Assembly: GCF_019097595.1 (NCBI RefSeq)
Contig: NC_080711.1
Span: 15,331,428-15,395,427, forward strand
Reading direction: 5' to 3'
Length of the DNA stretch: 64,000 nucleotides
Source: Hemibagrus wyckioides
Taxonomy: Eukaryota > Chordata > Actinopteri > Siluriformes > Bagridae
A program made the translations under genes and the position numbers. A model generated the notes under the pieces. That model was not told where the DNA came from, did no database searches, and saw only the letters and a program-made list of their open reading frames with translations. Of the stretch, positions 34,905 to 46,490 are shown in pieces. Positions within the stretch are counted from its first letter, which is position 1. The number at the start of each line of letters is the position of its first letter.

Positions 34905-35440
34905 CATACAGTGACTCGCAACAAAGCTTGAGCCTTAGTAGCAGTTGGTGACTAGATGTGCACGTGTCCAGCAACGTGACAAAGGTGAGACTTGTTTAAC
35001 TTTATGCAAATATGGAGTGACTTGGTGCAGTGACTACAAATAAGAGGGAAGAAAGAAGAGTAGGGAAGAGTGGTTAAAGTGTTGGACTACTGATCAGAAG
35101 GTTGTGATTTTGAATCCCAGGACCACCAAGCTGCCAATGCTGGGTTTCTGAGCTGGGTTTCTGGGTTTTCTGGGTTGTCAAGGCTCTTAACCTTCAATTG
35201 CTTAGCTGTATAAAATGAAATGAATTAAGTTGCTCTGTATAAGGGCATCTTCCAAATGCAGATAGACTGCTTTGCCTTCGACATCTAGTATGATATGATG
35301 CATGTATGCACTAGTGAATGATCTATGTAAACACTCTCCTTCCAAAATGTTTCATTTTAGTGGCAAGAAAATAAAATTTGATTGCTAGTTGCACCACCCA
35401 TTGATAAATGTTATAACTACGGCAATCAGTTGTAGGAACG
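34905..35440 (+). repeat. dispersed repeat R4, interrupted by a SINE
   Basis: The left half (34905-35045) matches R4: 'gtgacaaaggtgagacttgt', 'tttatgcaaatatgg' and 'acttggtgcagtgac'. The right part (near 35395-35445, 'cccattgataaatgttataa' and 'caatcagttgtaggaacgc') matches 23205-23250. The SINE at 35063-35262 sits between them. Confidence 0.5.
35063..35262 (+). repeat. tRNA-derived SINE-like repeat
   Basis: It has a tRNA-like head ('agtggttaaagtgttggact' and 'actgatcagaaggttgtgat') and the teleost SINE tail ('ctcttaaccttcaattgctt', 'gctctgtataagggcatctt' and 'ccaaatgc'). It is a relative of 2936-3105 with a small internal duplication of 'gggtttctgagct'. Confidence 0.65.
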
Positions 35441-36587
35441 CTGCTTAGCAACTCCATATTACATGAACTGGTGACTTGCGTGCGAACGTAGCATGGGATA
35501 GTCTTCAGGACAGATTGCTTTTGGCTTTATGGTTGCTTGATAACATGACAAGCCAAGGTTTTTTGGTTTATAGCTGTTTATAGCTGCTAAATGATAACAG
35601 GAAAAGGAAGTTGTTACCGGCGCCTCGCAACACCTCATCATATTCCTGCCTTGATCAGTTATGCAAACAGCTCTTGGTAAAAGACTCTTGTGTTTGGAGC
35701 CAGTGCATGCAGACAGTTTAGTCTGCCTCTCTCTCTTCCTCTCTTCCTCTCACTGTCTTTCATATTTGTGTGCAGGGAAAGATTTACAAGGTGGCCTGAA
35801 ATACACAACTTGCAAATGTGTGTATTTCCGTGTGAAATGCGCATACTGGACGAAGGCTTTATACAAATCTCCCGTAAACTGATACGAATTAGTGTTTAAC
35901 AGTGTGGGTGGTTTGTCAGCACCCCTGTCAGGTGGATACTCATCCAGTGTTGAATGTGTTGTTGTGTGGGCACACTAATTGAGATGGTCTGGACTGCGCA
36001 GCTTGTGAGCATGAGAGTTTCAGATTTTCTATGATTTTAAGACTCCTCCTTTTTTCTTCTTCTTTTTTTTTTTAAAGATTAGGAGGAATCTTTTGAAGTC
36101 TTCTTTTCACCCCTACCTTTATGTCCATGCCATTCCAGACAGCTTACTTTCGTTCTCTCTATCTGTCTGTCTCCTCCATGAGCAACGTTTGGCCGACTTT
36201 CAAAAGTCATCCAACCTCCTTCAGCCCTAGTCGTGTTCCTCACAGTGTAATCAAAGCACCCAGATGCTGTGATTCTGTTTGTGTGTGTTTATGTGGGCAC
36301 TGTTGACAAAAGCCAAAACTAAGAGGGGGAAAAAATACAGTCCAAAAAAGAAACGGAAATGGTTTGAAAGCACACAATGCCTTGAAATGACCCTTGGTAT
36401 TCTTCTGCATAAACACATGGAGTTTAGGGAAGAGAGTGTGTTTAAGTGGCGTCCTTTGAAGTCGGCCTACTTTGTTTATGATAGATAAATGGCGGTCGGA
36501 GCGGGAGGGGATGTGTGGAGGGAGCAGAAGCACCTTGCCAAAAAAGGAGGAGAGTTAAGGCCTTGTTGCATTGTTTTATTTTTGCAG

Positions 36588-36635
36588 ATTGAAAACCCCA
36601 GGTATTTGCGCGAGAACCCTATTCCCCTGTCTCCG
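36588..36635 (+). CDS. cep112: CEP112 coding exon 6 (48 bases)
   Basis: Acceptor TTATTTTTGCAG and donor CCG|GTAAGT enclose 16 codons in phase 0: IENPRYLRENPIPLSP. It joins the WNLG end of the previous exon and is followed by a 105-base intron, the shortest in the gene here. Confidence 0.9.
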
Positions 36636-36740
36636 GTAAGTGCCAAGGCTTCTTAGTGGAGGGGGGAGGTGGAGAAGGGCAGGAAGTTGCTTTGATGATT
36701 TCCAATCTGCTCATCTCATCTCTCTCTCTTTCTTTAATAG

Positions 36741-36815
36741 ATTTACCCAAAATCAAGCCTAAGAAAAAGTAGCGCCCTTACCGATGAGCATCCCGTTTAC
36801 AAACCAGATAAGGAG
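36741..36815 (+). CDS. cep112: CEP112 coding exon 7 (linker)
   Basis: Acceptor TCTTTAATAG and donor GAG|GTAGGC enclose 75 bases, phase 0. It encodes IYPKSSLRKSSALTDEHPVY then KPDKE. This is Ser/Lys-rich linker sequence; good splice sites and frame support it. Confidence 0.82.
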
Positions 36816-39800
36816 GTAGGCACCAAGCTTTCATTCCTAAATTCCATAAATGTGTTGTCAAGCTCCAGAGGGAATCTCAGCTCCATTTACATTCCACTGA
36901 ATTCTGTCACTGGGTGTGTTTACATGCACACTAATCCTGTGATCTGAGCCCAGATCATTTTCCGTCACTTGACAAATCTAAGATAACAAGCTGGATGTGC
37001 TAGTCATAATATAACTTGAAATGGGATAATTCTTTCTCTTAATCAATGAATCAGAGAACTGTCGTCTGTGCTTCTGTGTCAGTTGGAAAGGATTTGACAA
37101 GTAATGTAGCCATTGCTAATGACAATTTCCTAATGTGCAAAGCCTTGGGGAAGATATTGAAAGAGGTTTTTTTCCATATGCAAATGAACCAAAATCTGTT
37201 TGAGGACTTGCAATAACAAAGGAACAGTACAATTAAATAAAGACTTGTGTTGTGCCCTTGTTTTACACACCACACTCAGGATATTAGAGATATTACGTCA
37301 AGGCAGCAAAATCATAATTACTGGGGCAAGTTTGACCAACAGCATTGAAGAAAAGCAAAATCTGGCATATCGCCAACAAGCAAACTCAGTAATCCAAAAG
37401 TGAAAAATGAGCTCAGATTTCAGCATTGAGCCTAAATTTCATCATAGAGCATTTATTTATCTGCTGTCTTTCATTTTCTTCATTTGCACATCATTCATTT
37501 GTAGATCAGAATAGCATAACCTTGAACATTTGGTTCAATTAAACGTTATGTGTATAGCACTTTCAACATTGTCATAAAGCAGTTTTACAGAAATATATTC
37601 ATTCAGGATATACTTGTCAGTGTATCTGTAATGATCAAGCCAGAGGCAAATATTGCAAAGAAAGAAACTCAGAGATACAGAAACCTTAAAAAACCTCCAT
37701 GAGGGAGAAACCTTAAGAGGAAGCAGACTCAAAAGGGAACTCTTCCTTATCTCTGTGACACCTGAGAGTGTGATTGTAGATCATTCCCTTCTATAACTGT
37801 GTACTGTATGGCCAGTGCACTTAGTTTTAACCTGAAGTCTATATTTTTGAAGTTATCAACTGTTCACTAATGGAGTGCAAAACTGCTCATGGAAATTGCA
37901 GTCCAAAAGCTAGCATAGCCCTGAGCCATTGTAGCCTTATAATATATATTGTATACAACCATATAAACTCCCAAATTAAGATATATCAGTAAAGTAACTC
38001 GAGAGCAGACTCTTTAGCAGCCAGGAACTTATCTGTGATTCCAACTAACTAACAATGGACTAGATTAAAATGGATGTAAAGGTATATAGCTCATTACTTT
38101 AGTTGAACTTGTTGCCTGATTTATATTAGAGAATCTACCACCATACTGCTGGGAAATTTAATTGAATAGCTTACTCATAGTGATGATCATATTAAGAAAT
38201 CTGATTATTGACTGAATCGTGTATATGTGAAGTTTTCCCATTATCAGATTATCAGGAATCAGATGTTTTACTACATGTATGCACATTTCCTGCTTCCACG
38301 GAATGTTCTACTTCAAGCCTGTCAAGGTTTGACAGCTGTTATGTTTCCCCAGCACTTAACTAAATGCATGATGATAGTCGATCCTTTTCCACACACCATG
38401 TGACAAGACCGAGTGCTTAAAAGAAGTTTGGCTGAATGTTCTCTTCGGGTTCTGCTTGTTTTTGAGACGCTGATCCCAAACGGCCTTTTAACAACCCTGT
38501 AAAAAAAAAATAAAAAGACAGTGTTATGATGACGCTACCTTACTTATATTTGCTTAAGCTGAAAAACCTATAGAGGCAACTTCTCTTTGATGTCAGGTCT
38601 CACTCGGGTACTGATAAATATAAACCCCACCCTACCCCCTGTCCCTGTCTTACGGGAAAAACAACCAAATATCAGAATGTACTGTCCTGTAAATCTATCT
38701 ACAATTCCTGTTTAGAATAAATGATTTTGTGTATTGGAGATATGTGGATATGTTACTTCGTGGTTCAAAACAATAGTTGACTAGTCACCCATTTTGAAAC
38801 AACCATTTTGGCACTCACTATTTTTATTTATACAGTTTGTGAAAGTACATAAATTGGTGCAATTGTGTAAAACAATAAATCTGTATCATTTTAAACAATT
38901 TTAATGATTCCTTAATTCTTAAAATTCACTTGGGGGAATCATTGATTCTGATACCGAGAGCATGCTGAACAGAAATCTCTTCTAGCTTAATGATGGATGG
39001 AGGTTACAAAGCCTACAACAGTGTAGGCAGCGTATAAGTATCCTCAAAACAAAACATGTGGATTAGTTTTTATTGAGCTAGCTGATAGTTTAACTCTGAA
39101 CTGGTTGTGTGGGACTGGACAGCGATATGCAACCGTGGCTCTGAAAGTGCTCTTTCACCCTGCGTTGGTCACAATGGAGTTCACTTTACTGTATCACAAA
39201 AATGTTATTTAGATTTGATTTTGGACAACAGAAATAACTGGGGGAATAAATATTTATATCAAAAAAGGTTTTTTTTTTTTTTTTCCCAGAATAGTGCTGT
39301 GGAGATTACTGTAGAATTGGCTTCATTTAACAAAGAATATCTAGCCTTCTTATCTTGACCATCTGCCTGCATCTCTTTACTAGCCGCCTCACTGCTTTTT
39401 TTTGTTGTTGTTGTTGTTGCTTTTTTCCCACCAACTGTAAAACTACAGCACTGATAACTAATACAGTTTTGACTAATACAGTTTTTGTGATTACAGAAAT
39501 GAACGCAAAATTAAGCAAACTCGGTAATATTTATTGGAGCTTGCAATTTTTCCACAGATTTGGGCTAAAACGTTGTGTGATGCCATCACACATGAGCACA
39601 TGAACATGAGTACAGTTATTATAGAAAGTAATTACATATGTGTCTTCAGTGGCGGTAGTTTTAAAGAAGAATCCTGTGCTTGCAATTTCACCAATTGAAG
39701 TAGTTTTTTGGGAAACTCTGCAATTATTGTTGGCCTCAAAAATCAGAAAAAACACTCCTAAGGGACTGACTAGGCTGTGTAATTCCTACTGAAGCCTGGG

Positions 39801-39920
39801 CTTAAAGTGCAGTAATCTTAACTGCCCTGATTGACTGAAAAATTTGTCATCCAAAGTGTCTTTGGGCTATTCATACAATACATGCTAGCATGTACATCTC
39901 CATTCTTCTGTTCTTCAAAG
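36816..39920 (+). other. cep112: cep112 intron after coding exon 7, non-coding
   Basis: About 3.1 kb, AT-rich. The one repeat recognised is R2 at 37534-37775. Short T-runs and a TTG repeat (39405-39419) lie near the 3' end. No gene was seen. Confidence 0.75.
37534..37775 (+). repeat. dispersed repeat R2
   Basis: Blocks 'tatagcactttcaacattgt', 'cataaagcagttttacagaa', 'gatcaagccagaggcaaat' and 'agactcaaaagggaactctt' identify the family. It is a fairly complete copy with an internal duplication near 37680-37725. Confidence 0.65.
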
Positions 39921-40025
39921 CCCGTAAAACTGCACGCTCAAATTAGGAATGTGGCGCCTAGCACTAGCAAGTGCACATCCAGGAGTGGAAAGACAGAAGA
40001 AAAGCATCCTAGTAATTCTAGAAAG
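39921..40025 (+). CDS. cep112: CEP112 coding exon 8 (linker, tentative)
   Basis: Acceptor TTCTTCAAAG and donor AAG|GTGAGT enclose 105 bases, phase 0 and open. It encodes a Lys/Ser/Thr-rich peptide starting PVKLHAQIRNVAPSTSKCTS. I do not recognise the peptide; the case rests on splice sites, phase and an open frame joining neighbours. It could be a fish-specific or alternative exon. Confidence 0.65.
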
Positions 40026-40514
40026 GTGAGTGAAAAGCTTCTCAGAAGCCACCAGGCTTTCATGAGGGGAAATGGTGCATGACTGGGCTTTTACTGTCTA
40101 TGATTGAAATGGCAGCAGTGTATTGGGGTGAGAAGGAGGAGAGGGTAAAGTTATAGCGCTGCACACTGTTTCCTGCACTCATCTCTAGTCCCTCTCCTGC
40201 CAAAAGACCCCTCTAAAGACAGATTTATTCTGCTCCCCCTCCTGATTTCGTTCCAACATTTTTTCTCTCTTCAAGAAGGGAAAAAAAAAAAGCCCAGTTG
40301 GCTGAATCTTTCATTTTTTTCTCTTTGTCTCTCACATTCTCTCTCTCACTATAGCATTCTCTCTCAAGCACACCCACTATCTCACATTCTTTCTTTCTCA
40401 CAACTTCTTTTTCTCTGACAGGGTTTAAAATGGGACAGGGACACACTGACTCCAGATAGAGCTAATACCTGTTGATTAAGGTTTTGTCTGTTATGATGAG
40501 ATTTAAAATGTGTA

Positions 40515-41415
40515 CGTCAGTAAACCACTTTATTAGGAACACATTTTCCGCAGGTCATTTCAACAATTATCAAATCAGCCAATGTTGTGGCAGCAGGTCA
40601 AGGGTTTGAGTTAAACATCAAATGTGATCTCTGTGATTTTTGACTGTGGCATGCTTGTTGATGCAAGATGGGCCTGGTTTGAGTAGTTCCGAAACTGCTG
40701 ATCTCTCTGGATTTCCACATGAGTTTAGACAGAATGGTGCAAAAAAACAGAAACATCCTGTATGTGGAGGGTCTGTAGGCTGAAACACCTTGTTCTTGAG
40801 AGAGATCAGAGGAGAATGAACAGACTGCTCTGAGCTACAACAGCAGAAGGCCACATCAGGTTCCACTCCTTTCATCAGGAATCTCAGGCTGTCGTGAGTC
40901 ACAGACTCACCCGAACTCGATAGCTGAAGACTGGGAAAAAGACCAGATGATTTTGTTTCTAATCTTCAGCTGTCCGGCTTGGGTTGCTTCAGATTCTTGT
41001 TCTTGGTTGACAAGAATAAAACCTGATGTGGTCTTCTGCTGTTGTAGCTCAACCACCTCGATGTTTGATATGCTGAGATGCTTTTCTGTTCACCATGGTT
41101 GTACAGAGCGATTATATGAATCTCTATATTATTCTTGACAGTTTGAACAAGTCTGGCCATTCTCCTCTTATCTCTATTGTAAACAAGGCTCATCAAAACA
41201 CAGAACTGTCGCTCACTCAATGTATTTCACACCATTCTTTGTAAACTCTAGAGACTGTTGTGTAAACATTCCAGGAGATCAGCAGCTTCTAATATACTCA
41301 AACCTGTAGAGATCACAATTTTCCCATTTTTCTGAGATGAACATTAACTGAAGCTCCTGACCAGTATCTGCATGACTGTATGCCTTATGCTGCTGCCACA
41401 TGATTGGAACTGCTT
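40515..41415. mobile_element. Tc1-like family 2, large foldback copy d
   Basis: The left half (40515 to about 40930) runs forward from the terminal 'cactttattaggaacac' into the transposase start. The right half (about 40985-41415) is the same sequence inverted, ending with the reversed left region ('cctgaccagtatctgcatga' and 'ctgctgccacatgattgg'). Each arm is over 400 bases, though diverged. The minus-strand frame in the right arm (ALYNHGEQKSISAYQTSRWL) is a Tc1 transposase N-terminal remnant. No catalytic region. Confidence 0.8.
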
Positions 41416-41439
41416 AAATGTTCCTTAGAAAGTGGATTG

Positions 41440-41530
41440 TGAGTATGTGGATATACGGGATATGCGAAGAAAGAATTTCACTGTGCTGTAATGTATATGT
41501 GACAAATAAAGGCTGTTTCATTTCATTTCA
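41440..41530 (+). repeat. retroposon-like 3' tail
   Basis: The sequence 'aagaatttcactgtgctgta', then 'tgtgacaaataaaggctgtt' and a TCATT repeat, is a common tail of fish non-LTR retroposons. It follows directly on the foldback element. Confidence 0.45.
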
Positions 41531-43639
41531 TTTATATCTAAGTATATTTGATTAATAAAGTTAGTCTGTTACTGCATTATGCATTCAGATAGACAGCTAA
41601 CTTGTATAAAAATTCTGATTTAAAGCACAAGGGTCAATAAACATCAAATATCAGGTGGCTATGGCCTATATGTAACAGTATGAATTATATATGTATATGT
41701 ATATAACAATATGGGAAACTATACAGTTAAAGTTTGCTTGTGTCATGAACAATATTAAAACATAAAACAGGAATAACTGCATGTATTTCCTAATCAAATG
41801 TTCAGTATAGAAAATCTTGCTTCATGGAATAATGTTTCCCCCTTTTCTTATTCTTTCAACTAAAATTTCTGGCTTGCATGTAAACAGAACTGTTATATGG
41901 ATTTGTACAACTTAATAGCTTTTTAACTAAGAGCATTTGTTTTTGTGCTTGGTTTAAAGCTGTATTGCTCACACCAGGCTATGTAGTTAGTGATCTTGCA
42001 ACCTTGGCATGACTAAAGCTTAAAAACTGTCCAATCCTTAGTTAAATGTAAGTTGCCTTTCTAGACTCTACAATATTTACACATAAAGTAGTTTGTCAAC
42101 TTCTCGAACCGTGGATTATTTACCAGATGTATGTAAGAGTTAACATGAGGGACGCAGTAAAGTCAGACTCTCAGGCAGCCTTGCAGCATGTGGATATGGT
42201 TACTGAACAAAATCTCTCTGCTGTCACGGATGGTGATGTTGTAAACAGTTTTGCGTGCATATTCTATTCTTCTATACATTTGGATTGTGGTTGTTTTTAG
42301 ACACTTTCTGCTTAAGAAAATGACAATTAAGGACTTATTTTTAAGTGTGATTGTGCTAGTCAGTGAAAATAGGTATACACTACAAGATTCAAATGCAATT
42401 CAACTCTGTATTATCCTATTATATAACTATTACTGTACATGGCTTTATCTGCGCTCACCAGTGTGCAGTAGTTTATGTTTATTTAATTGAGGAAGCCAGC
42501 TTTTAAGAAGATCCTGTGATTAATGAATAATTGTGAAGCTCTAGCCTGCTAGGCAGCTGTGAGGAATAAGAAATGACGGGTTACGTTGCTGTAAGAAAGT
42601 AATAAACAACGGAGTGGTGGAGAGCTGTTACAACCCCAAAGTGGTATTTTTCAATAACAGCCTGATCCAAAGTGTTTTATCACTCTTATACCACAGCAAT
42701 TACATTTTTTTTGTGTATATTCACTTTTAATGTTGTGGAACATTTGTGAATCATTACTTCCTGTTGTCAGTTACATTATAACTGCTATAGGCAATCGTTT
42801 TCTTACCAGCTTGTCTTTGTTTTTAGATTAAAAAGCACAGATTGCCACAATTTTCTGAGAAAGTCCTCCGTTATCTCCATGGTAGAAGACCTAAAGTTGC
42901 AGGTTTCACTCTGACACCTTTAATTTACCAAGTTAAATAAACATCTTACAAAAAAACTCAACACGTCTAAGATTACTGCAGTTTTTAAATCCATTTATGT
43001 GAAGCTTTTGTCATTCAAGTCCCATGTGTAAATGTTCTCTCGTGGGTTTGACTGCTGTGTTTGAGCTGTTTCCAAAGCCCTGGACTGCTGCCTGCACTGT
43101 GTGTGTCTGTCCAGCAGTGGGAGCCACTGAGCCACTTGTACACTTGTGTATGTGTAGACAGCCGTCTCCATCACTCACTTGGCAGCTTTTCATATCCAGC
43201 CTTTCTAAGACCCCCTCAGGCCACAGCACTGAAACATGAAAGCAGAAACACTGGCAGCAAACAGGCTGTGGCTTCAGGAATATATCTACTGTCTTCCTTA
43301 ATAGAGTTAGCTAATGCATGTGCTTTATAAATAGGCTAAAAAGGCTTCATCCCTTAGTCATTCTGTTTGTACACACTAAACTGGAGCTTCTTATTAGTTA
43401 GCATTGCCCACCAGCAACTGCATGACAAATGTAATATTGAAGAAAAACTTCATGGAAAGCGTTCAATAAATAACAAGCACACTCTGGTAGTTTGGTTTGG
43501 TAAAAACCAGTGGTTTCATTTCGAATGTTCAACTTTTAGGGTAAGCAAGACTGCGAACTAGCAAAACTAAGATTAAGCATCCGTGAAATTTTACTTTGCT
43601 TATTAGGTGATATGTTTTGGCATTAGAAGAAGCCGCCTT

Positions 43640-43805
43640 TCAGTCATGTATACATTACAGTACAGTAAAAATGTCTTTCTTCACATATCCCAGCTTGCCA
43701 GCTGAGGTCAGAGCACAGGGTAATCCATGATACAACACCCCTGACGCAGATAGGGAAATGGGCCGTGATCAGCAACTCAGAGCCTTAACCATTGAACCAC
43801 CACAA
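43640..43805 (+). repeat. dispersed repeat R3
   Basis: Shares 'acatatcccagcttgccagc', 'tcagagcacagggtaatcca', 'gatacaac' and 'ctcagagccttaaccattga' with the family of 19786-20008. It ends 'accattgaaccaccac', like the reversed start of a tRNA-headed SINE. Confidence 0.55.
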
Positions 43806-44983
43806 ATTCAGACTTGTTGCTACACTTCTGATGGGATCAAATTATCTCCCAGTCAAAAAGTTATGATTCAGCAGGGATGTCTGAATTAAAGCGTTATGGA
43901 AAAACTACACTAATTTCAGTCTATACTGTATGATTAAAATAAATTTCATTTCTGACCACATCTCTTTACTCACACATTTGCTGCCAAATCACAGTATCAT
44001 TGTGTTTTTATATTTTAATCCACAGCAATTCAGACTTTCTTGTAATACTTTTAATTTACTTTTTAGATAAGGATTGATGGCTAGTTCTTTTCCCACTTAA
44101 TAGAATGTATAGAAATAGGTCGTGTCCCATATTTACACACCTACGATATTATGAAGCCAGCAAAGCACTCTCTGATGAACATTTCCAGCCAATTCTAATA
44201 CACTGACTCTAAAGCTTTTGTAGCCGTTTGCATGGCAAATAGGACAAGACCACCATGAAAATTTTGTCTATGATCCTGACAGATTTTAAGGACCTAAAAA
44301 TTATATGATCGTGACTTAAACAGACAGTAGTAGTTTTGGTTAAACCATCAATTTCTCAAGCAATATTAGACAGGTAATCTACAGAAAGGGCAGAAGAAAT
44401 ATCTTCTAAAACATATATCTAAAACACTTTCTACTTTTATACAAGTTATGCTTCAGAACGCACAAATGAGATGAGATGAACTCTCATGAACTATAAGACA
44501 AAAGAAACCATCCCAAGAATTCCACTTCCATTCAGAAGAACATAACTGCATCATGTTAATGAGCTGTGGACATACCAAACACCCGCCCCCCCTTTTTAAA
44601 AAAAATAATTATCTTTCTTTCACCATTTCCACCAGTACATCACTAGCTAATGTTTATATTACTTAGTTACTTGCAATGAAACTTATATAGTTTGTGCAAA
44701 AAATAAAAAAGCTAAATTATATATACAATTTTATAATAAAAAACAATGTGATTACCAGTTTGTCTCAGATCTGTTTTGCTGAAGAATATTGGTGCTTCGC
44801 TCCTTCCTTTTCTTATATTCGTGTCACTGTGCAAGTAGAGTTGAGTAGCATCAGCCATATTCCTGAACTTAGGCATGTCAACTATTTACAGAAAAAATAA
44901 AGATGACAAGCACTGTTGCAGGAAAACAATCAATGATAGGGAGGCAGCCAAGCTCAAAGTGCAGTTAGTATTATTATTAGATT

Positions 44984-45508
44984 ACACCAATCAGGCATAA
45001 CATTATGAGCACTTACAGGTGAAGTGAATAAGACTGATTATCTCCTCATCATGGCGCCTGTTAGCGGGTGGGATATATTAGGCAGCAAGTGAACATTTTG
45101 TCCTCAAAGTTGATGTGTTAGAAGCAGGAAAAATGGGCAAGTGTAAGGATTTGAGCGAGTTTGACAAGGGACAAATTGTGATGGTTAGACGACTAGATCA
45201 GAGCATCTCCAAAACTGCAGCTCTTGTGGGGTATTCCCGGTCTGCAGTGGTCAGTATCTATCAAAAGTGCTCCAAGGAAGGAACAGTGGTGAACCGGCAA
45301 CAGGGTCATGGGCGGCCAAGGCTCATTGATGCATGTGGGGAGGGAAGGCTGGCCCGATCCAACAGACGAGCTACTGTTGCTCAGATGAAGGTTCTTATAG
45401 AAAGGTGTCAGAATACACAGTGCACGATGGTTCAGGGCTGTTTTGGCAGCAAAAGGGGGACCAACACAATATTGGGCAGGTGGTCATAATGTTATGTTTG
45501 GTTGGTGT
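44984..45508 (+). mobile_element. Tc1-like family 3, non-autonomous copy C (best preserved)
   Basis: TA-flanked with ends acaccaatcaggcataac and gtttggttggtgt. A 124-residue open frame (45115-45489; first ATG 45133) starts [20 protein letters not shown] and continues through a helix-turn-helix region. GRPRLID follows, the GRPR-type AT-hook motif between the two DNA-binding subdomains of Tc1 transposases. The frame then breaks off without any DDE residues, so it can bind DNA at most. Confidence 0.82.
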
Positions 45509-46417
45509 ATTTTCCTAATCCAACACCCCCCCCTTTTTAAATAACAATTCTTATAATGCACACACAGTACATTTCATTCATTTATAGCAACTGTAAACAG
45601 TGTTCCTTCATCAGTTTCTGTTTTTTTTCTATTTCTTGAAGGCAATTAGACAAAAAAGGCAGTTTATTATACAGATTATACAGATTATATGTTATACAGA
45701 AAAGGCCATCTGTCCTGAAGACTTTCCTGTATCAGAAAACTTAAAGGAACATCTGAACTCCTGAATGCTCCAAAGTGCTGACACTGGAGATTCCAAAATT
45801 GATAATTTCACCTCCTTGAACATGTTAATATGAACCTGATCATGCAGCCAAACAGCTGTCAGAGCCATACTGTAACAAAGTAATCACCAGAGCCAGAAAA
45901 TAATTATCTTCTGACCAATCGTATTAGAGAATTCCACTGAACTCGGGTATAATAAATATTAATGAACACCAGAGCTCTTCTTCTAAATACTGTGGTGCGC
46001 TGAGAATAGCTTGTGACTTAAAGGACTGGGAAATTCACATTATTTTCAGAGTAAATATATATGGGATGTGTTTTACGCCTGAACGTAATATCAGCTTTAA
46101 AAAATGTGAATAATGATTGCTAATTTGCTGATATGAAACCTGGCCGTCTATGATTTTTGGATCGAGTCTGTGTTTTCATGGACCTTCTATGTGGATCATA
46201 TGTCTAACTGTTTGATTTGCACTGAAACATACCATTGAGCTGCAGGACAATAAGCTTCTGGCTAAAGGCACTTCTGCACATTCATGGTGTAATTTATTTT
46301 AGCACATCAGTACAAACGTAACAGAAAGATTTCTTCTGTTTTATTTATATTATTTTTTAGTGTATAGCTGATGAGTGAAACATCAGCTTTTGGAAATGGA
46401 AATTATTTGAAATATTG

Positions 46418-46421
<4 letters not shown>

Positions 46422-46487
<66 letters not shown>
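46422..46487. repeat. (AT)n microsatellite
   Basis: About 32 AT units abutting the family 1 element. Tc1 elements insert at TA, so this array was a natural target. Confidence 0.95.

Positions 46488-46490
<3 letters not shown>

Larger units (their letters stand above)
28965..36587 (+). other. cep112: cep112 intron after coding exon 5 (7.6 kb), non-coding
   Basis: Repeats listed separately include R5, family 2 copy c, R2, R4 and a SINE. Two diverged members of a further family (R6) lie near 30100-30440 and 34720-34880. They share 'acacagggatgtgt/acacagggacttgt' and 'gggaggagtctcaagtg/ggaaggagtctccagtg'. The segments 31000-32540 and 35450-36580 show nothing I can name. Confidence 0.65.
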
